From NCBI GenBank assembly GCA_018105865.1, contig CM030835.1, positions 6,456,316 to 6,520,315 on the forward strand: a stretch of 64,000 nt of DNA. The letters run 5' to 3'. Numbering within the stretch: the first letter of the stretch is position 1; each line of letters opens with the position of its first letter. Source of the stretch: Metaphire vulgaris (lineage: Eukaryota; Annelida; Clitellata; Crassiclitellata; Megascolecidae). Below the pieces are notes generated by a model. That model searched no databases. It was not told the DNA's origin and saw nothing but the letters and a program-made list of their open reading frames with translations. Shown here piece after piece: positions 13,601-24,408 of the stretch. Made by a program: the position numbers and the translations under genes.

Positions 13601-16600
13601 TTCTGTGCATATCTGGGGGGAATTTTTCTGTTATTTAGAGGCTTAACTATTGTTGAGTTATTGTAAATTGTATTCTTAAATATTTTTGTATGGTCATTAT
13701 AATAACCAATGGCATGATATTAGCTCTGTTTAGTGGTTTTAAAAATCTGATGGTGCTTACTTGATTTAATCAGCTAGACTTGTTGAAACAGTATGATAAA
13801 GAAATGGAATAAGAACTACAGTATGCAGACCATAGCACAGCATATTTACTTAATTTTAGTGTAATACTGTAATTTTATTGTAATATTTCCAATGTAAGAG
13901 CACAGTTATGTAAACATCAGGAGTATCTGAATGTCTTTTTCCAAATGATCTGCAGATGAAGCAATGTATTTTTTTTATATGTTTCTAGATCAACCGATGA
14001 GCTGTTTGATGTTGTGGTGAAGTCATTGCTTTATCCAGACAAAGGCTACAACTCGACTGCCAGTCTCCATACTCGTCAGTTGTGTCACTTGTCGTCGTGT
14101 GAACATCTATGCAATGACGGTTCGACTGTTCATATAATAAAGGCTTTTGTTAACGAGATTTTTTTATTGTTTTTTTAACGATTCGGTGTTAATGAATTTA
14201 CCTGATAACACTATTTTATTGTATATTTCCAAGTGCATCCATTACATTTTTACATTGAAGCAGCCAACCATCCCAGGAACCATGTTGGCCTATTTCAGTT
14301 GGTGTTATAAATTAAATGTTAGGCATTTGCTTACTGGCAATAATTGCTAGTTATATGAATGCCAGGAGTTGTGTTTGTTATCGTAAAAAACTTCTTTAGT
14401 GCCATTGTAATAATACATTTTGCATCAGTTGTTATATATGGGGTCTACAATAATTATTAGGACATTTCAGGCAAGTTTTTAGTTCAAGTAGCCTATAGAT
14501 GTTAGTTTTATTTTAGATAATTATCTTTTCAAAAGTTTATTATATGCCACATACTGATGTATCGTTCTTAAGCATCAGATTTGAAAGTATTGGCACAGCC
14601 TCACATTTAACACTTTCAAAGGCATGTGCTGTGCTTGTAAATGATATATGCCACAATTGTGTATCAGAATTCTCGATCTCTTGGTTAAGTGTTGCTGTCG
14701 AATTGTTGACTTGCAGTTGTTCTTTCATTAATGTTTTCAAGTGAAGCAATATTTTGAAATGGTTTGCAGTGGTATTCTGCTCATATTTGCTCTTGTCTGT
14801 TTCAGAATGTGACCGTCTTTCCGCAGGCTGCGTGCTCTCTCAGATCTTAGATGTCCAAAATGTCGATGACATTGACCACGAAGAGCTTCATTCCCACTTT
14901 ATTAAAGCGTCCCATGCGTTTAGCACTGATTCTGAGTTAAGGTATGATTATATAAAATGTGTGTACTCATGTTAATAGCGTTTTTATCCATTTTGATTCT
15001 GAACTTTAGTTCTTGACAGAGCACATTATATATAATGTGCCCTGTTTGAAGTCTATGGGAAATATTTTCTATCAGGTCACAGGCCAAACTGCAGTACAGA
15101 AATCTTACACAATTAATGTCTTGAAAGCTGTTGTTTTGAGCTGCGATGAGCCTTCTTTAAGTAGTTATGCTTTAATTTGAAAGGACTAAGAAACCACTAA
15201 AATACATAAGAACAACCACAGCCTTTGAAATTAAATACGCTGATGTGAATTTTTGATTACTTTTATTTGTGTAATCAAGAATCCGCATGGATGTTGTGTG
15301 ATTTTAAAATATGATTTGCCACGAGATATGGTTTAGATAATCTAAAGTTGGTGTATCTTGTTATTTACAGGAGACTTCATAATATGGATGGGCCTTACAG
15401 TCATTGGTTAGAGTTGCCATTATTAGATTCCATTGATCCAGATGTTGCCTATAGTATTTTGAAGGTATATTCTGGTGACTACATTTCCTCTTTGACACTA
15501 AACAGAACTTTTTAATTTCTTCATTTAAAAAAATTCATTTTGGTAATTTGTTATTAAACACAATTCTGTTCGTAATTCTCTTTCTGTATCATAAATAGTT
15601 AAATTAATTTAATTTTCTTCCATGCATAGTTGGTTTTTTTACTCCTCTTAGATCAAACAATATTTAGTTTCAAGATCTGCCAAAGATTGTTCGATTCTGA
15701 TCACAGTTCAGCTGATTAATCTAGAGTAAGTAAGATGTTTCAATAAAACTTTATTTATTCAATAGTTTCTATAAAACAACGCTGAATTATTCTAGAATAT
15801 TAGGTTGCTAACTGAGCAGCCATTTGTAATAGGATCATAGTGTTAATGAATTTTGTAGCAGCTATGAACAATAGCCTTCCAAAATGCTAAATGGGCAAAA
15901 TAAATTGAGTGCTTCTGTGCTTTGTATACTTACTGGTAATCAATCTGACACAATGCTTTTTCACATTCCTGTTAAGGTGACAAAATTCTCTCATTCTCCA
16001 TGTTGGCGTCGATTCTTTTATCATATTGTGCAATTTAAACAGTGCATTGAATTTGACCTTAATTATTCTACATAGTTAAGATGCAGTGACGATAGTATTA
16101 TAGTTTGAGTATAAGAAATGAGAGAATTTTTATTTTTTACATAAAGGCTTCGTAAAATGTGCGACTCAAATTAAAGTTTAAGTATGCTTCAGAACTTTTG
16201 GAAGATGTTGATATTGTGTTAAATTCTTTACTCAATTTTCTGGACTATATACTGTCATTCAAAAAGTTGAATTAGCTTAAGATGCAGTGTAAGTTGGGAT
16301 TGCATTATTGGACACATTGATTGACAGACTGGCTTAATTTTACTTTTATCATGTCATTCTAGCTGTAACTGTAAGATTTGTTAGATTTTTTTTATTTTAA
16401 AAGTTTTTGTAAATGAATAACAAGAAGATGAATGAATGAATGAATGAATGAATGAAATGAATAACCGTACAGTTCTATTTCAGAGGTCAAGTATCAGAGA
16501 ATTCAGAATCACCAGCACGGACATTTTTTATTACAAGTGACGTTGGAAATAGATATCTTTGCTGTGTCACAATTATTGATCTTGATCCAAAATCATTCAA

Positions 16601-16968
16601 TAAGATTCCAGCTTACGTAGAAGAAGAGAAGAATGTTGTTGGCTACTTCCTGGAGTCTTCCCAAGCTGCTCTTTGTAATGCTCTAAAGTTCAAAACTGTA
16701 ACGTACAATTATGTAACTGGATTTTCAATGTAAGAACATGTAGGTTATTTTGATATCATGATGCTATGATGATTATTTTGTCATATGGTAGAGAGATATG
16801 ACTGCATATAATTTAATGTTTTTTGACTGTTATCTTTATATGTCATTTTAGCTGTACTAGTAAGCTAATAGCTCTGTTTGTTTTCTTTGCAGAAGTAAAT
16901 CAAAGTCTACATCTATGGATTTCTATTTGTCTGAAATTAAATACTTTGTTAACAACATCAGAGCGTGA
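5507..16968 (+). CDS. IPPK: Inositol-pentakisphosphate 2-kinase (IP5 2-kinase, IPK1)
   Basis: Phosphorylates Ins(1,3,4,5,6)P5 at position 2 to make InsP6 (phytate). Exons: 5507-5569, 6320-6370, 6731-6811, 7751-7817, 8405-8529, 9184-9270, 9961-10019, 12630-12702, 13463-13533, 13989-~14148, 14806-14941, 15371-15464, 15652-15725, 16484-16729, 16893-16968 (TGA). Family motifs in order: N-lobe YRGEGNASIVVA; TFEIKPKWGLLP; CRFCMHQFLK; YCPIDLFSG; RMKYALCKL with PQNN; and SAKDCSILIT near the C-terminus. The sum is about 487 residues; human IPPK has 491. All introns are GT-AG with matching phases except the junction after the exon at 13989, where the donor is unclear and a small exon may be missing between 14149 and 14805. 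The start is the first ATG of the MEEEWCYRGEGN reading frame, which fits the family N-terminus. The large introns contain microsatellites and a 180-bp tandem repeat. Confidence 0.96.
8174..8222 (+). repeat. (GAT)n microsatellite in an IPPK intron
   Basis: About 16 GAT units lie in the intron between exons 7751-7817 and 8405-8529. They create a spurious poly-Asp reading frame with no splice support. Confidence 0.9.
10600..10772 (+). repeat. Two (TG)n microsatellites
   Basis: TG runs at about 10606-10650 (interrupted) and 10747-10771 lie in the large IPPK intron between exons 9961-10019 and 12630-12702. Confidence 0.9.
10810..11302 (+). repeat. Tandem repeat, three units of about 180-190 bp
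   Basis: Three copies start at about 10821, 11013 and 11193 with TATAACTTTTGAT. Each then has TTGGAAGGAG and GAAATTGGCAGAAATTGATT. The first two units, and the start of the third, are joined by CTATGTCATTTTGCCTATGG. Copies differ by substitutions and small indels. No coding frame is conserved. The repeat lies in an IPPK intron. Confidence 0.85.
12705..12833 (+). repeat. Compound (TATG)n/(TA)n/(TG)n microsatellite
   Basis: It begins two bases after the donor of the IPPK exon at 12630-12702, so the first intron bases are themselves part of the GTATGTATGT array. Confidence 0.9.
13054..13145 (+). pseudogene. Possible pogo/Tigger-like transposase N-terminal fragment
   Basis: A short open stretch reads MATSNCAGTRITSKRKSYT followed by IELKLV. 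It resembles the K-R-K-S-Y-T-x-E-x-K-L start of pogo/Tigger-type helix-turn-helix transposases. No further transposase similarity follows and no ends are seen, so the assignment is weak. Confidence 0.2.
16426..16458 (+). repeat. (GAAT)n microsatellite
   Basis: About eight ATGA units lie just upstream of the IPPK acceptor at 16484, so the pyrimidine tract is unusually short there. Confidence 0.85.
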
Positions 16969-17760
16969 CAATTGCAGAGCTGCTGTGTGAAACTAATACT
17001 GAATTTTTACTTCGTCAGTGCGGAAGACTGAAGTGATCTGCTACTGTTTGTGTAGCCACCAATGCAGGTGTAACTGGCATAGGGCAATCCTTGTAATGTG
17101 GACAGAGCAACTCTTTAAAGAACATTCATTCCTTTCAGTGTTAAAGTTGTTCAACCTTCCACTTTATTTTGAACACTTACTCACTTGAACATAGATTGGG
17201 GCCATCCATATAGTACATATGCAAACGAAATATTTTTATATCCTCCCCGTAACATTTTTTGGACCCCTTCCTTATGCATGCGTACAAATTAGCTACTCAA
17301 CCCCAACCTGGTTTATTACATTATAGTTTTGTAATATTGTTTTCTAATGTTGATATTTAGTGAAGAAATACAAAAGAACATTCAAATGGTATTATCTCTT
17401 GAACACTGCATCTGACAAAATAATTGTAATTGCATTCAAATCTAATGTTTGTAATAACCAGTCTTCTACCTGAGCGGTTTTTGAATTGTTACATAGGCTA
17501 TACATGTATATGAATTTGTGCTTAAGTACACATTCTGTCAAGATCCCCTCCCTGGATGCAAAATCCCCTAAATCCAACCACCTCCCTCAGTGCGTACGTG
17601 TACATACTATATGGATGGACCCTTGTTGGTTGTATTTTTCTTGATTGCTACACTATTTACAAACGTTTATAAGCAGAAGTTCAGAATGATTATTTTAAAA
17701 AATTATAATTATTAAATAATTATGAGTACTTTGTGCTTTGAGGTCTCATAACAAGGCATG

Positions 17761-18081
17761 CTAGTATTTTTGTGCTTTTCCTAGACTGTAGTAGAGGGCA
17801 TAAATAAGCACAATAACAATAACATCATAGGTTTTTCGTTGCTCTGCATCAAAATTATTCATTTCTCCACAATTAGTACTACTTTTAGCTGTTCGTATTG
17901 ATGCTTTTGGTTTCTTCTTTTCACTTCTTTTGATAGAAACATACAAAATAATGACTGGCAAAGTAGATGTGCCATACTTTACAATAGCATACAATAGCAG
18001 CACAAGAGGCCACAAATACAAATTGTTTAAGCAGATGGTGTGACCAAGAAAGAATTTTTTTGGTGCCAGGGTTGTGGACAA
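17761..18081 (-). CDS. Doubtful hypothetical ORF with two hydrophobic segments
   Basis: An open frame of 106 codons. A hydrophobic stretch (LYLWPLVLLLYAIVKY) is followed by a basic and serine-rich loop (KRSEKKKPK, then KSSTNCGE) and a second hydrophobic stretch (VIVIVLIYALYYSLG) near the C-terminus. I recognise no family. No splice partners are apparent and it lies just downstream of IPPK on the opposite strand, so it may be chance in 3' UTR or intergenic DNA. Confidence 0.15.
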   Translation of the reverse strand: MSTTLAPKKFFLGHTICLNNLYLWPLVLLLYAIVKYGTSTLPVIILYVSIKRSEKKKPKASIRTAKSSTNCGEMNNFDAEQRKTYDVIVIVLIYALYYSLGKAQKY

Positions 18082-19320
18082 ATGAACAGTTTGGACGTGG
18101 TGGCAGTGACAGTAGAAACAGTACAGTAAACGGATTCAAAGGTTTTCTGGGAAAACTAGGTTATTAAATGCAGAGAGTTTAAAACTAGTGGTTTTCGCAC
18201 AGGCTAACTTAGCTTCCTAAACCACTTTAAACTACATTAATATTTATACTGTATATCATTTTGTGCTTTGCCATTTCAATTTTTAGCTGCCTATATTTAC
18301 CCTATTGTATGATGTATTTTTTTACCAGATAACACAGGATCGGATTTTGAGCAAGAAAGTTTATTACCTTTGTTAATGGAATCTGTTTCTTCATGCGCTT
18401 TATATTTTTATATTTCTGCATTCATTTTTCCAAAAGAAAAATGACGCCCTTTGACTTCCAATGTTTGCTGCCAACCTCTTTATAGTATGATAACTTTTTT
18501 ATCTCATGATATTGCTTTGGTTTTACTTTCAGTTGGTCTTCCAGAGGCTTTCCTGTTTTTCACTTGTTTTGGTTCAGTAGTTCTCTACTCTAACTTTGCT
18601 GCTATTTTGTGGCCAGCCACTTTAAGCACTCTTGACCATTTTCATTGTTGTATTATTGATTGCATACATTTCCTAGTGTTTATTTTCCATCAGTATTACC
18701 CATAGGTCATTTCTGACAAGTGCTTGAAAGTAACATACTAGATGCATTGCAAGTCTGTGGACCCCATTGGTTACCCACATGAGTTTCTTTGTCATGTGCT
18801 AAAAATGTGAAGCATGTGCATAGCAACAATACAACCAACATGGAAAATCACAACGATTTTACCAGACAAAAAACCCAATTCAGAACATAAATATTCGACC
18901 AAAAGGCTAAGATTTGATCAAATATTCTAGCTCAATTGATTCATGGTGCAACGTTTTCCTTAACCAAAGATTCTACTGTAAAAGTTGTATCAGTACATAA
19001 GAGATGACATGATTTGAATGAGAAGAGTTTAAGCTTGCTGATCCAAAATCGTTTTGGCATACATGTAATTGGTAATTTTTTGTCATTCACTTTAGTGAAA
19101 ATACCAGTGGTATAAAGATTGAAATGCTAAGTAGACAAGTTCAACTGTTTTGAAGTATTAAGTGAACAACAGCTTTTATTGCTTCAAATTTATCAAGCCA
19201 ATTGACAAAAATACAAAAAGCACACAGAACAAATTAAAAACAAATTACTGGCCTCGGTTATGAACATTAAACGAAATAGTCCACGTGGAGCGAAATTTGA
19301 CACTTAACATGCTCCATTTA

Positions 19321-19689
19321 AGGGGTCGTCCATAAATTACGTAACGCGATTTTGACACTTTTTGACCCCCTCACATAATGTGACGTAACAAAACGTCAGA
19401 CCCCCTAAAATATTATGTAAGAACGGGCCGACCCCTTTTTGTTTTCCGAAAAGTCTTAACAAGCAAAAAGGTCCTTGTATTTTTTCCTCTCCAAAAACCC
19501 TGACAAGCAAAAAAGGTCATCTGTGTATATTTTTTCCTCTCCAAAAACCCTGACAAGCAAAAAAGGTCAAAGGTCATCACTTAAAATTGTTAAAAAGTTA
19601 TTTCACATTTACGGAACACCCCTCGTCACACTTCGTAACAAATGACCGGACCCCCCCAAACCGCATTACGTAATTTATGGACGACCCCT
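19321..19689. mobile_element. MITE with GGGGTCGTCC inverted ends, copy 1
   Basis: A 369-bp element whose ends are perfect inverted repeats over at least 22 bp, beginning AGGGGTCGTCCATAAATTAC on each side. The interior has diverged copies of AAAACCCTGACAAGCAAAAA. No convincing target duplication is visible at the edges. A second copy in the opposite orientation is at 60807-61203. Confidence 0.8.
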
Positions 19690-22063
19690 AAGGGTGTCTG
19701 TGTTGGTTTGATAAGAAATCAGTTACTGGCTGGCCAGGGAAGACTGGGAGTGGTGTGGTTTCAATAAAAAGTACTACATATCATGAAAAACGAAGCCAAT
19801 GCAGCCTGGGACTTGCCTGTTAACTGTAAGCAGAGTCCTTTCCTGTGTATTTGCCGGCATGATATACATATATTTCAATAAGCGCTCAAAGAAACTGCTA
19901 TCTCTGGAACACATTTGCTATGGTAAGGGTACACTTGTTTCACATGAAGTAAACAAATTTGCATCTTAATAAAACCAACTGCAAAATATGTTTTAAAATT
20001 CACTTAACATTAAAATATTCTAGCTCAAAATGCAAACTAAGTAAAAACTCACTTAACATTTACCTTTACCCAGCTTCCATTGCATAAAATGCTCATATAC
20101 AAAGTCAATAAAATCAAATCTTACAAAGTTATTTGAATATTGATTATCACGTACAGTACAACTGAAAATGTAAAAATGCTAAATTTCCTGTAATTAATCG
20201 TCTTTATATGGAACATCTGTCTCGTATCTAAAGTTTATGTCAAGCAAAGGCAACAAAAAGCACGCAGGAAACAATTTAGTTTTAACTTTGGTAAGTGGAG
20301 TAATGAACAAACGTGCATGTTGGTTACTGATAACCCAGCTATAATGATGGACTTTTAAGACTTGAAACTAAGCCTTTTTCCTACAATCTGTATAACACAA
20401 GTATATAATTATATTTATATATTGCACATTAAATGTGGTATAGTTTACAGGTCTTTACTATCAAGTCTACAAATAAGTAGGCTAATATACAAACTTGTAT
20501 CATGACTTAAACTTTCTTAATTGTTCAAAATCAATAAAATGGACGTTAAAGACTAATAATTAATCAATAAATATACATAGCCATCAAACTTTACAATTAT
20601 GGTGGTTGACCTGTATATATCATCTGCTGTTCCTAATAGTCACAGTAAAAACTACATAAAAGATAACAGTTATTCATTATAAATCTAACACATTATTAAT
20701 ATTTAAAAATCTGAAATACAATTTTCTTATAAACAAAATCCATACTGTCAACAACTTACATTTTTACTTCACTTGAGCAACATAACAACAGTGAAATAAA
20801 AAAATGTTGTAAATCCAGTAAAACACTGGAATGTATTAATGAACTGAAATAATAATCACCATTTGAACATTTAGCAAAACAGGGAATCCGTACAAATCAG
20901 TTAAAAGTTTGTACATTTTCTCAGCATCTTTATTGTAAAATACGGTAATTCTAATTCTATGTCTGTGAAAAGTATCTGAGCAATGCATACAAATCTACTG
21001 AATGAAGAACATGGAAATGATAGCACAAAATGTCTTGCCACTGCTTGCTGTATAGGTAATCTATACAGTACTATAGCACAATTTGTATCCATGAAAGTCA
21101 GTAGAATAATCAATACATTAGAGTCCTAAAATTGGTCAAATTTCACATTGGCTATAGTTTTTCTTCACTTTGCTGTGCAGATCAAATAAGCAACACTAAT
21201 TAATGAATTTCAAAACCATATACACTACTACAGTGTTGTTCCTACTAAAAGATATATTGTACCATATACAGTGTATACTTATGCACACTATGCATTACTG
21301 AGTTATATAAATTCTTTAACTTTGTTCAAATTGCAAATCTGCAAGTTAAAAACCCAACACTTCTGCAAATAAATAACTAAATACAGCAACAATTAACATA
21401 ATTGTCTTATATTTCTATATTTCACAAATTAATCAAAAATGTAAGGCAACATATCAATAAACAAACAATATAATTACAACTAATTAACAATCAAGTTGAA
21501 CTGCCAAGCAGGCACACATGTGTGCAAATAAGACCGAAACAAATGTTCCTTCTCCTCTTCAAAGAGCAGAAGTAACCATTCTTGGCTAATAGACTCAATA
21601 GGCTTTAAAAGCAATTGCATTAAAAGTAAATTCTTTTTTTCCATATAAAAAATGACAAGGGAATGTTAACAAATTCAATATTTCAAAACAAACCAATTTT
21701 CTTTGAATACACAGTTGCAACACCCACGGAAAGAACATGAGAGGGCAGTGACTTAATGGGCATTTAGACAAGATAAACAAAATTCATCCAAATAGCTAAA
21801 TACACGCCACAAGCTAATGCCAAACACTTAGACATGTTTGTCATATCTTACAAATATTATCGTATTTGATAAAGCTTATTTAATTTCATAAAGCACAATT
21901 CTGAGGCCAGTGATGCTAACAGCACCAACAAAACGAGTTAAAACGGCAGCACATATCAAACCCAACAGTACAACAATAAAACAAAGAGAAAGTCAATGGC
22001 ATTCATGAAACAATGAATCTGAGGTAAGACAAAACAACTGTATCATCTCATAACAACCGCATT

Positions 22064-22251
22064 CAGCGGCGGCTCCAGGATTTGGCAAGTGGGGGGTGTT
22101 GAGGTGGCAACTTCTAAGCATGGGGGCCAACTATTTGTTACTAGGCATGTAGTAGTAAGTATAGGTCCCAACAGGAAGGCCACTGGGGGGGGGCAGGCAT
22201 TCAATGGGAGGAGCACGAGCCCCTCAGGCCCCCCATTTGGAGCCGTCACTG
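22064..22251. mobile_element. hAT-like MITE, copy 2 of the CAGTGGCGGCTC family
   Basis: Ends are CAGCGGCGGCTCCAGGA and GGAGCCGTCACTG. The interior aligns with 3659-3850 (shared blocks GGTGGCAACTTCTAA and TGGGGGCCAAC). The 8-bp flanks ACCGCATT (22056-22063) and ACCATATT (22252-22259) match at six positions. It lies in the IPPK-IRF tail-to-tail interval. Confidence 0.78.
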
Positions 22252-24235
22252 ACCATATTCATCCAATCAATACCATTAGATTTCAGAAACCTTAAAAGAA
22301 AAATAAACAGAACAAACACCTGTGCTTCAATCACATGGCAACAACAAAACTCTGAATAATAAAATTCACACATAAGATTTAATGATAGTACTTCACTCAA
22401 GACAGAGCACACCGCAAGAAGAAACCCAACAGGCATCCAACATTGTCACAACCGTGCTACTAACCATCCAATCGTTCTCTCAAAATAGTCCAACAATATA
22501 CAGAAAGAAAATCTCAAACTGCATCCAACAGACCCTTCTAATTTTGCAATATTGAAGAGACTTCAAATAAACTTAAGAGATATAATTTACTTTTGAACAA
22601 AACAAAAACAGGGCTGACTGTCACACATAATAAACGATACAGCTAAGAGCAACTTAAATGGAAATCCACATACTATATATGAGCATTGATGCTTTTCTGC
22701 AACCACGACAACAATGATTATTATTTCTTCCCTGATCCTGCTGCGATAATAGCATGCTACCAATAGTATTTTGATTTCTATTTTGTTGTAGAAGCTGCTG
22801 CGCTAGGACAGGCCTTTCAGCAAAAATATTATCATCAGCGGCTAAAAATAGACGATTGACACCGTGAGGTCTCAATATGCAGCAATGGAATAACAGAAAT
22901 ACCAAATGAAGCAAACAGTCCCATGTAACTTCTTTCTGAGTTCTGAGTACGACTTCCTTTATATCACAGGTTGTTCGTATCACGAGGTCTTTTTGAAGCC
23001 AACACAAAAGTTTTTTAACATTTCAAACAGGAATATATATAAAAATAGCTCAATGTTTAAACTAGTAACATGATATTGACAATGAATTCCAGCAAATTAC
23101 TTAAACGCGTTAACATCATAACCAATCAATTATTAAACAATATTCAAAATCCTACCTAAGCATGAAAAGGCAACTTTAAAAATCTAACCCAATTTCTTGC
23201 ACAACATTGTTTTCAAACACAGAAATGGAAAACTAAATATGGTGATAACTTGACTAAGAGTAAGGGCATAAACGTAGTGCCACTACCTGCTGAACTTTCC
23301 AATTACTAGCTAAACTACACATTTATATACAAGTACAATATTCTTATAAAGTTGCAGAAAATCCATTTAATGCTAGGGCTTGTTCGGATAAACTATCCAT
23401 AAATTTAAACAAAATCTAGTCATAAAGGGAGTAAACTTGATCAGCAATACATTTTATGCATCTTATATATGCACTTATGTAAGTCTCTGCCCTAACAAAA
23501 CATACTTTTAGTGAAGTGCCAGATTCTTATAACACCTTTGAAAGGTGCTCACAATTACAGAGTCACTCAGCAAAGTAAGATTTCAAGAGATGAAAGTTAT
23601 TGTGGTTTAAAGAGTCGTTAAACACAAAGGACAAAGAGACCGACGCTCATCGTCTTTGAAACAGGAGTGTCTATAAATAAATGTACTAAATAAAAGCACA
23701 AAGAGAAGGAGACTTCAGATGGAGACGTTTGAAGGCTAGGATACAGTGAACTTAATAAAACTCTGCTTAGTTTAAATAAAGTGAACTGAATTAAATTAAT
23801 TCCTCTGATAAAATCAGAAAATACATTCATTCTACAATGCAACATCCAAGAAATAATACCTGGCAAAGATATTTTAAGCACAGCATATTTCCCAAATGAC
23901 ATAAAGCAATACAATTCCTTAAGTGCAAACGATAGAAAATTTCAAATAGAAATTAGCTTAATTCATACAGCAAAATCTCAGAGCGAGGACAGGACAAGAC
24001 AATTCACTGTAAAACAATTACAAGTAAGGCTTTATCAAAACCTATTTGATTTCTGAAACCCAAAGGTTATTTCTTAAATAGTCTCACAAGGCACAGAGTA
24101 ATGCTCAAAGGCTGAAAAACAAAGAGGCACTGTGCACATATGTAAGGATGTACAAATAAACAAAATAAAGCTTGAACAAATCTAGAAAGTGAAACTTTCA
24201 CAATAAAAATCTTATAAAATGTCTGACCTCAGGTG

Positions 24236-24254
24236 CGCACACACACACACACAC
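24236..24254 (+). repeat. (CA)n microsatellite
   Basis: A short CA run about 150 bp downstream of the IRF stop codon, probably in the IRF 3' UTR. Confidence 0.8.
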
Positions 24255-24408
24255 GTATATGTATTCTCTGACTCAGGCAATATAAACAAGTTATAAATGT
24301 CAAAACCAAATATTAAACTATACATATCAAATTAATCCTTATCAAACAGAAAAGCAACACTGGATCTAATTCTGCTATACAGAAATTCAGCTAAAACTAA
24401 AAATCCAA

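Larger units (their letters stand above)
16969..24408. other. Tail-to-tail intergenic/3' UTR region between IPPK and the IRF gene
   Basis: This AT-rich DNA lies after the IPPK stop and before the IRF stop. The 3' UTRs of both genes must fall here but I cannot fix their ends. It contains one MITE (19321-19689), one hAT-like element (22064-22251), a (CA)n run at 24236-24254, and a minus-strand hydrophobic ORF at 17761-18081 of doubtful status. I see no exons with recognisable protein similarity. Confidence 0.6.

Noticed and set aside
24236..24254. CRISPR-like or regulatory array
   Set aside because: It is a plain (CA)n microsatellite. No spaced direct repeats of CRISPR type occur anywhere in the window.
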